This document shows, in pieces, positions 48,392-57,449 of a stretch of DNA of 64,000 bases. The stretch lies in assembly GCA_038239145.1 (NCBI GenBank), contig JBBSFB010000014.1:15843-79842 (forward strand). Reading direction: 5' to 3'. The first letter of the stretch is position 1, and every line of letters begins with the position of its first letter. The stretch comes from PALSA-610 sp038239145 (lineage in GTDB: Bacteria > Actinomycetota > Acidimicrobiia > IMCC26256 > PALSA-610). The notes under the pieces were generated by a model. That model had not been told where the DNA came from. It ran no database searches and saw only the letters and a list, made by a program, of their open reading frames with translations. A program made the translations under genes and the position numbers.

Positions 48392-48859
48392 CTAGCCGGG
48401 CTTGCCAATGATGTTGTTCGACAGGCGTTGGAGCGAAGCCGCGCGAGGCCGACTCGACCGGACCAAGCGGTCGGGCTCGGTGCCGGGCGGGAGGGGGACG
48501 TCGTCGCTGCCGGCACCCGGCATCTTGGTCTCGTCGATGACGAAGAGCGACCGGAGATCGGCGAGGCCGAGCAGGCGGGTGAGGATCGCGGGCGCCAGGA
48601 TCTCCACCTGCCCGTCGTCGGCGTGCAGCCGCGCGGCGAGCTCCGCCATCGCTCGCAGCCCGCCGATGTTGCAGAACCGCAGGTCGGACAGATCGATGCT
48701 CACCGACCGGACTCCTCGCTCTACGAGCGCCGCCGTCACGGCCGCGAACGCGGGGACGCTGAGGGCGTCGAGCTCGCCGTGCAACGTGAGCATCGTGACG
48801 TCGGCGTCGTACTCGAACTCGATGCCGAACTGGGCCGTGAAGCCGCGGAGTCGCGCCAT
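48392..48859 (-). CDS. STAS-domain protein lacking the phosphorylation Ser
   Basis: 155 residues. The STAS core is TMLTLHGELDALSVPAFAA followed by VSIDLSDLRFCNIGGLRAM. Anti-sigma antagonists have D-S-S-G or D-S-T-G at the last place; here it is C-N-I-G, so kinase control by the usual Ser is absent. It may be a constitutive antagonist or a partner of another system. ATG 48859 is used. The stop of the previous minus-strand gene lies 3 bases upstream. Confidence 0.8.
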   Translation of the reverse strand: MARLRGFTAQFGIEFEYDADVTMLTLHGELDALSVPAFAAVTAALVERGVRSVSIDLSDLRFCNIGGLRAMAELAARLHADDGQVEILAPAILTRLLGLADLRSLFVIDETKMPGAGSDDVPLPPGTEPDRLVRSSRPRAASLQRLSNNIIGKPG

Positions 48860-48861
48860 CG

Positions 48862-49182
48862 TCAAGATGCTCGCGACCGAGCAATCGCAGCCTGCGCGCG
48901 CGGGTCGTCGTAGCCGCCGTCGCGGTACCGGTCGATCGCCTCGCTGTGCTTACGCGGATCGGTCTTGGGTCGCGTGTAGATGCGCGCGTTCCCCACAGTG
49001 AACCACGCGCCGTCGTGGCTTTGCTGCCCGCCGCTCCAGGGCGACCGGATGACGGTGATCGCCGGGTGGACGCGGACCGTGGGGCGAATCACGGCTGTAC
49101 CGAGCCACAGGTCCTCGGCGCCGTATCTCATGATCTCGTTCGGCCCGAGCGCTTCGCCCGAGAACGCGACCCCCTGCTCCAC
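48862..49182 (-). CDS. Hypothetical protein coupled to the STAS gene
   Basis: 106 residues: VAFSGEALGPNEIMRYGAED, LWLGTAVIRPTVRVHPAITV, then WFTVGNARIYTRPKTDPRKH and a charged C-terminus. No known domain, no signal. GTG 49182 is chosen because GGAGGGAG lies 5 bases upstream, a strong site; a later ATG 49131 is possible. It is only 2 bases from the STAS gene, suggesting one operon. Confidence 0.6.
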   Translation of the reverse strand: MEQGVAFSGEALGPNEIMRYGAEDLWLGTAVIRPTVRVHPAITVIRSPWSGGQQSHDGAWFTVGNARIYTRPKTDPRKHSEAIDRYRDGGYDDPRAQAAIARSRAS

Positions 49183-49496
49183 TGCATCTCCCTCCGGTGC
49201 CTGACGGCGCGCGCGTTCGCAATACCCCGGCGTCTTCCAAACGAATCCGAAGGAGGGCGCACCGGGTGGCATCGGCCGAGATCGGTCGGCCGGTCGGGTC
49301 CGTTTCTGCGGATACGCTTTTGCCGCGCTCGCGGTCCCGCGCGGGCCGGGACGCGAGGCGGTCGTGGTCGGAACGCACGTCGGGCGTGACCACGAGGGCG
49401 CGCCCGAGCACGCGCCGACCGGCAGCGACACCGCCGACGGGAAAGCCGGTGCTCCGGGTCGGGCCGACGCCGACCTCGACTCCGCATCGTTGGGGG
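49183..49496. other. 314-base divergent intergenic region
   Basis: This lies between the minus-strand hypothetical gene and the plus-strand PP2C gene. The plus strand is open in the PP2C frame from 49197, but residues from it are Arg/Thr/Pro-rich without domain character, so I place the start at the ATG before the membrane helix. Only a weak GTCCCG/CGGGAC inverted repeat near 49345 is seen. It must hold two divergent promoters that I cannot point to. Confidence 0.5.
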
Positions 49497-51047
49497 ATGT
49501 ACCGCATCCCGGCGCTCGTGCTCGTGGTCGGATTGGCGATCGTCGCGGTCCTCGCGTTCACTGCGCGGACCGTGCACGAGAACAACGAGGACCACTTGTT
49601 GCGCCAGCGCGTCAACGAAGCCGAAGCCGTCTTGAGCGTGGCCGCGACCGGGACGCAGGCGCCCCTTTCTTCGGCCGCGATCCTGGCGGAGGCGACACAC
49701 GGCGACTCCAGCGCCTTCTCCGGCCTCATGAAGCCGCTCACGAACGGGACTCCCTATGTGTCCGCCTCGCTCTGGCCGGCCGACTCGCCCGACCCGCGGC
49801 CGCTTCTCGTCGTCGGCGCCCAGCCCGAGCTGGCCCGACGATCCGGTTCCGAGATCAGCAGCTTCTTGACCCGGACGCGTACCGCGCAGTCGGTGACGAT
49901 CGTCGATCTGCTCGGAGACTCAACCCGGCGACTCGGTTTCGGGTTCGCGAGCGGCGCGACGCCGCACTACATCGTGTACGCCGAGTCGAACCGGCCCGCG
50001 AACCGACGCTCGACCGTCGACTCGAACACGGCATTCTCCGATCTCGACTACGCGATCTATCTCGGGAGCCGGGCCGAAGCGTCGCATCTCCTCGCGGCGA
50101 GCATCGCCGATCCGAACTTCTCCGGGCGGACCGCTTCGGGGAGCGTGAAGTTCGGCGATTCGAAGCTGCTCATCGTGATGACGCCCCGGCGCGAGCTCGG
50201 CGGCGACCTCCTGGCCCGGCTCCCGTGGTTCATCGGCGGCTTCGGGATCGCGATCTCGCTGTCCGCCGCGCTGTTGGTGGATCGCCTTGTGCGCCGGCGC
50301 GAGCACGCCGAACGCCTCGCCCAACTCAACGCCCGGCTCTTCCGCGAACAACGGAGCGTGGCCCAGACGCTGCAGCAAAGCCTGTTGCCCGAGGTGCTGC
50401 CCCTGTTCCCCGGGCTGGAGCTCGCGGTGCGGTACGTCCCCGGTGTCGACGGGGTCGACATAGGGGGCGATTGGTACGATGTGGTCGATGTCGGGCAGGG
50501 CCACGTCCTGCTCGTGGTCGGAGATGTCTCCGGACGGGGTCTGCGGGCGGCCTCGGTCATGGCCTCCCTCAGATACGCCATCCGTGCCTTCGCTTCGCAG
50601 GGCGACGCGCCCGAGGCGATCCTCTTCAAACTGTCACGGTTGATCGACGGCGGCAGGGACGCGCTTTTCGCGACCGTATTGTGTGGCCTTGTGAACGTCG
50701 CCGAACGCCGGGTCACATTCGCGAACGCCGGCCACCCGAACCCGCTGCTCGTCACGGGCGCGACCGGCGAATTCGTGGCGACCCACGTGAGCCCGCCGAT
50801 CGGCGTCGCCGAGAGCGCCGGCGTCGCCACCGACGTGACGGTGCCGCCCGGGGGCGTGTTGGTGGCGTACACCGACGGTCTCCACGAGCGCAGAGGCGAG
50901 AACCCCGACGTGAGTTTGGCCCGGCTGCGCGATGCTGCGCTCGGGCACGGCACGCTCGACGATCTGCTCGACGGACTTCTGCATGAGCTCACACCCGACG
51001 GCGGTCACGACGACACCGCGATCCTGGCGGTGACATGGCGCCCGTAG
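49497..51047 (+). CDS. Membrane PP2C-type phosphatase (RsbU/SpoIIE family)
   Basis: 516 residues. One helix at the start (YRIPALVLVVGLAIVAVLAF), an extracellular sensor region to about 240, and a second helix (WFIGGFGIAISLSAALLV). A linker with VAQTLQQSLLPEVLP precedes the phosphatase: VDIGGDWYDVVDV, VVGDVSGRGLRAASVM, LVAYTDGLHERRG and GHDDTAILAV, keeping the metal-binding Asp residues. It should dephosphorylate the STAS protein encoded next (51035), whose start overlaps its end by 13 bases. Confidence 0.9.
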   Translation: MYRIPALVLVVGLAIVAVLAFTARTVHENNEDHLLRQRVNEAEAVLSVAATGTQAPLSSAAILAEATHGDSSAFSGLMKPLTNGTPYVSASLWPADSPDPRPLLVVGAQPELARRSGSEISSFLTRTRTAQSVTIVDLLGDSTRRLGFGFASGATPHYIVYAESNRPANRRSTVDSNTAFSDLDYAIYLGSRAEASHLLAASIADPNFSGRTASGSVKFGDSKLLIVMTPRRELGGDLLARLPWFIGGFGIAISLSAALLVDRLVRRREHAERLAQLNARLFREQRSVAQTLQQSLLPEVLPLFPGLELAVRYVPGVDGVDIGGDWYDVVDVGQGHVLLVVGDVSGRGLRAASVMASLRYAIRAFASQGDAPEAILFKLSRLIDGGRDALFATVLCGLVNVAERRVTFANAGHPNPLLVTGATGEFVATHVSPPIGVAESAGVATDVTVPPGGVLVAYTDGLHERRGENPDVSLARLRDAALGHGTLDDLLDGLLHELTPDGGHDDTAILAVTWRP

Positions 51048-51361
51048 ACAACGGCGCGACCGCGCTCGGATCGGTGCATTCCGACATCGACGATTCCGGT
51101 GCGCGCGTCGTCAGGCTCGTCGGTGAGATCGACATCTCCAACGCCGACGCGCTCGGGCGCCACCTCGATCGCTTGCTTGCGGTGAGCGGCGGCCCGGTGG
51201 TCATCGACCTCGCCGGGCTCGATTTCATGGACAGCTCCGGGATCGCAATGCTGTTGCGAGCAGTGGGTGACGCCGCAACGGTCGAGATCCGCAATCCCTC
51301 GACGGTGGTACGCCGCATCATCGAGTGCACCGGCCTCGCCGAGATACTGCGGATCTCGTGA
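51035..51361 (+). CDS. STAS anti-sigma factor antagonist
   Basis: 108 residues with VRLVGEIDISNADALGRHLD and VVIDLAGLDFMDSSGIAMLL; the Ser after Asp is the phosphorylation site. When dephosphorylated by the PP2C it should bind the RsbW-like kinase and free a sigma factor. ATG 51035 overlaps the PP2C gene; its stop overlaps the RsbW-like start (GTGA). Confidence 0.92.
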   Translation: MAPVDNGATALGSVHSDIDDSGARVVRLVGEIDISNADALGRHLDRLLAVSGGPVVIDLAGLDFMDSSGIAMLLRAVGDAATVEIRNPSTVVRRIIECTGLAEILRIS

Positions 51362-51765
51362 GTGAGCGGCGGACCTTTCCCGGGCGCGCGTCATCGGTGC
51401 GCGCTGCTCGTCACTACGCGGTGAACGTCTTGGGCGACGTTCCCGATTTCGTTGCCGAGTCGGTAGCGATCGCGGTGTCGGAGCTCGCGACCAACTGCGT
51501 GTTGCACGCCGACACCGAGTTCACGGTCGACGTCGACCGGACGACCGATCGGATCCGGGTCGAGGTCTCCGATCTCGGCGGGGGGGTCCCGACCGTACGG
51601 ACTCCGGCGGCGACGGACCTATCGGGACGGGGACTGCTGCTCGTGCGGGAGCTGTCCGACGAGTGGGGAGTGAATACGTCTGGGGAGCAACCCGGGAAGA
51701 GCGTGTGGTTCAGCATCCACCTGTCTGCATCTCCGGGCGCAACGCTGCAGGACGCCGATCTCTGA
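51358..51765 (+). CDS. RsbW-like anti-sigma serine kinase
   Basis: 135 residues of the HATPase_c_2 family: N-box AVSELATNCVLHADTEFTV, G1 EVSDLGGGVPTV, G2 LSGRGLLLVRELSDEWGV. It likely phosphorylates the STAS protein and holds a sigma factor inactive. GTG 51358 overlaps the STAS stop by 4 bases. The sigma factor partner is not in this cassette. Confidence 0.9.
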   Translation: MSERRTFPGRASSVRAARHYAVNVLGDVPDFVAESVAIAVSELATNCVLHADTEFTVDVDRTTDRIRVEVSDLGGGVPTVRTPAATDLSGRGLLLVRELSDEWGVNTSGEQPGKSVWFSIHLSASPGATLQDADL

Positions 51766-51822
51766 TCGGGCTCACAGTCCACATCCGGGTTGGCACCCCG
51801 TGACCCCGGGGACACTGAGTGT

Positions 51823-52197
51823 GTGACCAGTCCCGCCTGGAGACGTATCGCGAACTCGCCCGGCGCGCCTGCGGCCGCGCGTCGCTACGTCGGTGAGGTC
51901 CTGGCCGGCGACCCGGCCGAAGTCGTCGACGCGGTGGCGCTCATGGTGTCCGAACTCGCGACGAACTGCGTGCGCTACGCCGACACCGATCTCTCCGTGT
52001 CGGTCGAGAGGCAACCGGGACGCGTGCGGGTCGATGTCGCCGACGGGAGCGGGGGCGCGCCCAGGCTGAGGAACCCCGGACCGTCCGATACGACGGGACG
52101 CGGGCTGCGCATCGTGCAGCAACTCTCGGACGAATGGGGTGTACACGAGCACGGTGACCGCCGCGGCAAGAGCGTGTGGTTTTTCGTGCGTGCGTGA
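51823..52197 (+). CDS. Second RsbW-like ATPase
   Basis: 124 residues, similar to its neighbour: MVSELATNCVRYADTDLSV, DVADGSGGAPRLRNPGPSDT and TGRGLRIVQQLSDEWGVHE. The two proteins share the SELATNCV and LSDEWGV text, so they look like a tandem duplication that has diverged. The start is GTG 51823. It may act on a different sigma factor or on a shared STAS protein. Confidence 0.85.
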   Translation: MTSPAWRRIANSPGAPAAARRYVGEVLAGDPAEVVDAVALMVSELATNCVRYADTDLSVSVERQPGRVRVDVADGSGGAPRLRNPGPSDTTGRGLRIVQQLSDEWGVHEHGDRRGKSVWFFVRA

Positions 52198-52242
52198 CGT
52201 GCACTGGACGGGGTCCTCGCCGAACGCGCGCTTCGAGCCGGC

Positions 52243-52695
52243 TCAGACCATGGGCGTCGGAATGAGCTCGACCCGGTTGCGGCCGAGTTCCTTCGCCTTG
52301 TAGAGCGCGGCGTCGGCGCGCTTGAGCACGTGTGGGATCGCGAGACGCTCGACCCCGGACTGCATCCGCTGGATCGCCTACGTGCCCGACTCGATCGATT
52401 GCTCGGGGAACACACAGAGGAACTCGTCGCCGCCGAATCGGTAGAGCGCGTCACCCGCGCGTGCGTGCGCGAGGAGTTGGGCGGTGAAGGTTTGCAGGAC
52501 GAGATCGCCGGCGCAATGCCCGTACATGTCGTTGTACGACTTGAAGTGATCGACGTCGACCATCGCCATGCAGTATCGATGTAAATAGCGGGCGACCCGC
52601 GCTTCCAGAAGATCGAGATCCTGTTCGAAGGCACGGCGGTTCCCCAGGCCGGTGAGGGGATCGCGGCGAGAGATCGCCGTCAGTTCCAGGTCAGC
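52243..52695 (-). pseudogene. Decayed diguanylate cyclase (GGDEF) gene
   Basis: A GGDEF domain is readable in one frame: TAISRRDPLTGLGNRRAFEQ, MAMVDVDHFKSYNDMYGH, LYRFGGDEFLCVFPEQS. It is then interrupted by TAG at 52378-52380 and continues in the same frame with AIQRMQSGVERLAIPH and VLKRADAALYKAKELGRNRV. The segment that should hold SxG between these last two is missing. The 5' end lies within the histidine kinase 3' end with no clear start. An active cyclase is unlikely. Confidence 0.75.
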
Positions 52696-55034
52696 AGCCG
52701 CAGCCGATCCGCAGCCGATCCGCAGCCGTTGTATCGATTCCGGTCGGGCCTCGGGAGCACCGAATCCGTGGCCGGCCGACGGTTCGTGGCGACGAGCGAG
52801 AGTGGGCGTTCCGGAGCGGACGGTGATGCTCCTTCGGCCTCGGCCGCGGGCGAGGTCGTCGCGACCCTTCCCAACGGGAGGAAGACGGTAAAGGTGCTCC
52901 CCGCACCGGGCACGCTCGAGAGCGTGATCTCACCACCGAGGAGCCCGACCAGCTCGCGGCTGATGGAGAGCCCGAGCCCTGTGCCGCCGTAGAGGCGCGC
53001 GGTGGTGCCGTCGCCCTGGGCGAACGCCTCGAAGATGCGACGTTGTTGGAGCTCTTCGATGCCGATACCCGTATCGTGGACGGCAACCGCCAAGACGGAT
53101 CCCGCGCCGGTCAGCGACTCGCTCTCGCGCGACCAGCCCGTGCTGGCGAGTCCGATCTCGAGATGCACGTCGCCGCGCTCGGTGAACTTGAACGCGTTGG
53201 CGAGCAGGTTCTTGAGGATCGGGCGGAGTCGCTGGGGATCGGTGACGAACTGGGCCGGACACTGGGCGGCGACGTCGATCGCGAACGACACCCCCTTGGT
53301 CCGGGCGACGTGATCGAACTCGCGCACGAAATCGTCGCGCAGCTGGCGGACGGACACGTCGGCCATCTCGACGGTCGCCGTCCCGGATTCGACCTTGGCC
53401 AGGTCAAGGATGCTGTTGAGGCGACCGAGGAGATCCCGACCCGACGTGAGGATGACGCTCGCGTACTCGACCTGGACGTCGGTCATGTTCTTGTCGCGGG
53501 CGTCGGCGAGCTGCTCGGCCAGGATCAGCAGACTGTTCAACGGGGTGCGGAGCTTGTGCGACATGTTCGCGATGAACTCCGACTTGTACTTCGACGAGAC
53601 CGCGAGCTCGGAGGCCTTCTCCTCGACGAGCACCTGGATTGTTCGACTTTCTCGTTCTTCTGTTCGGCCTCGGGTTGCGGTCGGCGAGGAGGCTGGCCTG
53701 CCGTTCGAGATCCTCGTTCGACTCGCGTAGCTCTTCTTGTTGCGACCGCAGCTCTTCGGCCTGGGACTGTGATTGACGGAGCAGGTTCTCGGTCAGCGTG
53801 TTCGCCTCGATCGTGTTCATCGTGAGGCCGATGCTCTCGGGCAGCTGTTCGAGGAAGGCCTGGTGCGTGACGCTGAACGGCGAGAACGACGCAAGCTCCA
53901 CCACCGCACGTACCGCGCCTTCGAACAACACGGGGAGCACGATGATGTTGAGCGGCGGAGACGAGCCGAGGCCCGAGTTGATCCGCACGTAGTCGGCGGG
54001 CAAGTCCGTGAGCAGGATCCGCGACTTCTCCTTGGCGCACTGGCCCACGAGGCCTTCGCCGATACGGAACGTCGTCGACAGATTTTTGCGCTCCTCGTAG
54101 CCGTAGCCGGCGGTGAGCTCGAGCACGGGCTCGGTGCCGTCGGACGGATTCGTCATCGTGTAGAAGACCCCGTGTTGGGCGGAGACGAGCGGGGCCAGCT
54201 CGGAGAGGATCATGCTCGATACCTCCTCCAGGTCGCGCTGCCCTTGCAGCATGCGCGTGAACCGCTCCCGGTTCGTCTTCACCCAGTCCTGTTCGATGTT
54301 CTCGCGCGTCGTCTCGCCGAGGGTGCGGATCATCTCGTTGAGCGCGTCCTTCAAGACCGCGACCTCGCCGCTGGCCTCGACCCGCACCTGGCGGGTCAGG
54401 TCCCCCTCGGTGACGGCGGTCGCCACGTCGGAGATTGCCCGGACCTGGTTGGTGAAATTGGCGGCCAACTGGTTCACGTTGGGTGAGGTCCTTCCACACT
54501 CCGCCCACTTCGATGGTGACGGCGGCGGCCTGCCCGAGCTTGCCTTCGGTGCCAAACTCGCGGGCAACGCGCGTCGCTTCGGAGATGAAGCCGTTAGCTG
54601 GTCGACCATGGCGTTGATGGTGCTCTTGAGGTCGAGCATCTCGCCGTGCACGTCGGCGGACACCTTCTCGCTGAGGTCGCCGTCGGCGACCGCGCCGATG
54701 ACGCGCTGCATCTCGCTCGTCGGGCGGACGAGATCCTCGATGAGGCTGTTCACCGAATCGATCGGTCCCGACCAGCGCGGCGTAAGTCCGCCCCGTTCGA
54801 CGCGCTGCGACAGCCGGCCCTGTTTGCCGACGAGGTCACTGACGCGCGGTAGCTCGGCGCAGAATGTCTGGTTCACGGAGACGATGTCGTTGAACCATCG
54901 GCGACCTTCCCCGCGAGGCCGGTCCAGCCGGGCGGCGGGCGGGCCGAGAAGTCGCCGGTCTTGACTTGCTTCAAGAAGCACAAGAGCACGTTGGCGTCGA
55001 TCGTGTCTTCGTCGTTCACCGCGGTCGCGGTCAT
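52680..55034 (-). pseudogene. HAMP/GAF/HisKA hybrid kinase broken by at least five indels
   Basis: The gene starts MTATAVNDEDTIDANVLLCF at 55034. Its reading then moves between frames: a shift near 54895 before NDIVSVNQTFCAELPRVSDL; HAMP repeats (VIGAVADGDLSEKVSADVHG) to about 54612; a misread stretch to about 54480 whose other frame gives NGFISEATRVAREFGTEGKL and VGGVWKDLT; then the right frame again for HAMP and GAF (FYTMTNPSDGTEPVLELTAG). A shift near 53690 is followed by another near 53640, and HisKA/HATPase follow (FIANMSHKLRTPLNSLLILA, then NLLANAFKFTERGDVHLEIG and DTGIGIEELQQRRIF). The H-box has Lys where Glu is usual. A loss-of-function relic. Confidence 0.78.
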
Positions 55035-55078
55035 CGAGTTCTCCAAATGGTTAGCCGGGTCATATGCACGGGAGATCG

Positions 55079-57154
55079 CTACGAGTGGGAACCGACCGAG
55101 CCGGAGGCACGATCGAGCGCGCTCTCGGCTTCGTCTGCTGCGACGGGCCGGGCAAAGAGGTAGCCCTGGGCGCGCGAACAGCCGAGGCTGACGAGACACT
55201 CGCGTTGGAGGTCGGTCTCGACGCCCTCGGCGATGGTCGTGAACCCGAGGGTGTCGGCGAGATTCACCACTGCGGCCACGATGGCCGAGTCTTCGAGGTC
55301 CTTGCCGAGGCCGCCGACGAACGTGCGGTCGATCTTCAAGACGTCGACGGGAAACCGACGGAGATATGCGAGCGAGGAGTAGCCGGTCCCGAAGTCGTCG
55401 ATACTGAGTTGCACGCCGAGATCGTGCAGTGACTGCAGGATCGTGACGGTGCGCGGCGCGTCGTCCATCAGCACGCTCTCGGTCATCTCGAGCTGGAGGT
55501 CCTCGGCGTCGAGCTCGGAATCGGCGAGCGCAGAGGAGACGAGCTGGACGAGCCCGGGCTGACCGAGTTGGGCGCCCGAGAGGTTCACCGACATCATCAG
55601 TCGGGGCCAGCGGGGGTCGCGGGCCTGGAACCGCTTGGCCTGCATGCACGCCTCGCGCAGCACCCACGCGCCGAGCGGGACGATGAGCCCCGACTCTTCG
55701 GCGACGCTGATGAACTCGTCCGGCCCGAGTAGCCCGCGGGCGGGATGGGCCCAACGCACGAGCGCTTCGTGGCCGAGCACCTGGCCGTTCACGAGGCTGA
55801 CGACGGGTTGGTAGTGCACGCGTAGGTCGCCGTTGACGATGGACTTGCGCAGCGACGTCTCGGTGTCGAGCCGACCCACGCCGGTCGGGCGCATGGTCTC
55901 CGAGAACAACTCCGATCGGCCCCGCCCGGCCGCCTTGGCCCGATACATCGCCACGTCGGCATCGCCGAGCAGCGCACCCGCGTCGACCGCCTGGGTCGCG
56001 AGCGCGACGCCGCAGCTGACCGAGACGACGAGGTCGTCGCCGGCGCGCGCGAACGGGTCAGTCATGGCGGTGCAGATCCGGTCGGCGATACGCATCGCCT
56101 CGTGTTCGTCTGTGATTCCCTCGCAAAGGACGACGAACTCGTCTCCGTCGATACGGGCCAGCGTGTCCTCGGGGCGGATCAGGTTCTTCAGGCGCGCTGA
56201 GATCGCGATCAGGAGGGCGTCGCCGGCCGCGTAGCCGAGGTTGTCGTTGATGACCTTGAAGCGGTCGACGTCGACGTGGATGACGCCGACGATCACCGGG
56301 ACCCGGGCCAGGCGGATGAGGGCTTGTTCCAGTCGGTCGACGAGCAGCCGTCGGTTCGGGAGCCCGGTGAGACGATCGTGGAGCTCCTGGTGCGCGAGCG
56401 CGGCGGCGGCCTCTACTGCTTCGGTGACGTCCTGCGCGGTACCGAGCAGCCGTTCGGGTCCGTCCGGACCAACCTCGACCCGGCCCCGGATGCACACCCA
56501 ACGCTCCGCGCCGTCGGGGAGCCGCAAGCGGTGCTGCGTCACGAACGGCTGCAGGTCGGTGACCGCAACGGTGAGCGCGCGCACGGTCGACGCGCGATCG
56601 TCGGGGTGGATCCGGTCCGTCAGCTCTTGGTAGCCGGGCTCGTGATCGCGGTCGAACCCGAGCAACCGGTAGAGCTCGTGCGACCAGCTCACGACGTTGG
56701 TCGCGAGGTCGACTTCCCAGCTGCCGACGCGTGCGATGCTCTCGACCTCGTCGAGCGATGCCTCGGACCGTTTCAGCAGGATCGCGTGGCGGATCGCACC
56801 GGTCAGCGACTTGCTTTCGAGCGCGTGCTTCGCGAGTACGTCGACAGGGCCGGCGTGGACGGTCGCGACTCCGATGCGATCGGAGTCGCTGTCGGAGAGC
56901 GCGACGAACGCGACGTTCGACGATCGGGCCGCCATCGTCTCCACCGTGGCGATTCCGCCACCCGCAACGTCGACAACGACGCAATCGGTCGGCACCGCGC
57001 CGAGGTGCGCCAGTGCGGCGGCGGACGACGTGACGCGCGTGACGACGAATCCGGAGCGTGTGTCGTCGCGGAGCAGCGCCGCGATCAGCTCCCCGCCGGA
57101 GTCGTCGGGTGCGACGATCAGTAGCGTCGCGGGCCGGGTGGCATCACCGATCAC
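55079..57154 (-). CDS. Receiver-like/PAS/GGDEF/EAL cyclic-di-GMP protein
   Basis: 691 residues. Residues 1-110 are receiver-like (TLLIVAPDDSGGELIAALLR, DCVVVDVAGGG) without a full acidic pocket. A PAS domain at about 120-240 has VGSWEVDLATNVVSWSHELY and LRLPDGAERWVCIRGRVEVG. GGDEF reads DRLTGLPNRRLLVDRLEQAL and LARIDGDEFVVLCEG (Asp-Gly-Asp-Glu-Phe). The EAL domain is complete: GHEALVRWAHPARGLL, LSIDDFGTGYSSLAYL, VLKIDRTFVGGLG and TIAEGVETDLQREC. Catalytic EAL residues are present. GTG 57154 has AGGAG 9 bases upstream. It precedes the broken kinase on the same strand. Confidence 0.88.
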   Translation of the reverse strand: MIGDATRPATLLIVAPDDSGGELIAALLRDDTRSGFVVTRVTSSAAALAHLGAVPTDCVVVDVAGGGIATVETMAARSSNVAFVALSDSDSDRIGVATVHAGPVDVLAKHALESKSLTGAIRHAILLKRSEASLDEVESIARVGSWEVDLATNVVSWSHELYRLLGFDRDHEPGYQELTDRIHPDDRASTVRALTVAVTDLQPFVTQHRLRLPDGAERWVCIRGRVEVGPDGPERLLGTAQDVTEAVEAAAALAHQELHDRLTGLPNRRLLVDRLEQALIRLARVPVIVGVIHVDVDRFKVINDNLGYAAGDALLIAISARLKNLIRPEDTLARIDGDEFVVLCEGITDEHEAMRIADRICTAMTDPFARAGDDLVVSVSCGVALATQAVDAGALLGDADVAMYRAKAAGRGRSELFSETMRPTGVGRLDTETSLRKSIVNGDLRVHYQPVVSLVNGQVLGHEALVRWAHPARGLLGPDEFISVAEESGLIVPLGAWVLREACMQAKRFQARDPRWPRLMMSVNLSGAQLGQPGLVQLVSSALADSELDAEDLQLEMTESVLMDDAPRTVTILQSLHDLGVQLSIDDFGTGYSSLAYLRRFPVDVLKIDRTFVGGLGKDLEDSAIVAAVVNLADTLGFTTIAEGVETDLQRECLVSLGCSRAQGYLFARPVAADEAESALDRASGSVGSHS

Positions 57155-57296
57155 GGCGTGAACTCCTGATGTGCGTCGGTCATCGGTTTCTCCCGGATCT
57201 GATTGAGCCCTGCGCCGGGGTCCGGGGCGAATCCGCGCGCAGGTTCTGTTCGTCGCCGGGCGGGTGGTATGAGAGCTACTTTCCGTGCGGAGAGGT

Positions 57297-57313
57297 AGTC
57301 CAGCTACTGGACT
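57297..57313. promoter_or_regulatory. Inverted repeat in the divergent region before MoxR
   Basis: AGTCCAG, CTA, CTGGACT is a perfect 7-3-7 palindrome followed by GTTCTTTC. It lies between the GGDEF-EAL gene start (57154) and the MoxR gene, where no transcript needs ending, so an operator is more likely than a terminator. Confidence 0.4.
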
Positions 57314-57344
57314 GTTCTTTCGCCGGCCCGGGTCATGGCTCACG

Positions 57345-57363
57345 GGGGCTCCTCAGGAACCCC
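57345..57363. promoter_or_regulatory. Second inverted repeat before MoxR
   Basis: GGGGCTCCTCAGGAACCCC: GGGG and TCCT pair with AGGA and CCCC with single unpaired bases between. It lies 87 bases before the MoxR start and could be a leader hairpin or operator. Confidence 0.35.
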
Positions 57364-57449
57364 GCGGGTCGCCCGCATGTGGTTCTCAGGATCGCCCGGC
57401 ATCATGGTGGCTCGTTGCCGAGTCGACCCGTGCCAAGGAGCCCACCCGC

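Noticed and set aside
52243..55034. Treating the signalling relics simply as sequencing error
   Set aside because: Not excluded, but the lesions include an in-frame stop and missing blocks as well as single-base shifts, and surrounding genes are clean. I keep them as pseudogenes pending raw-read inspection.
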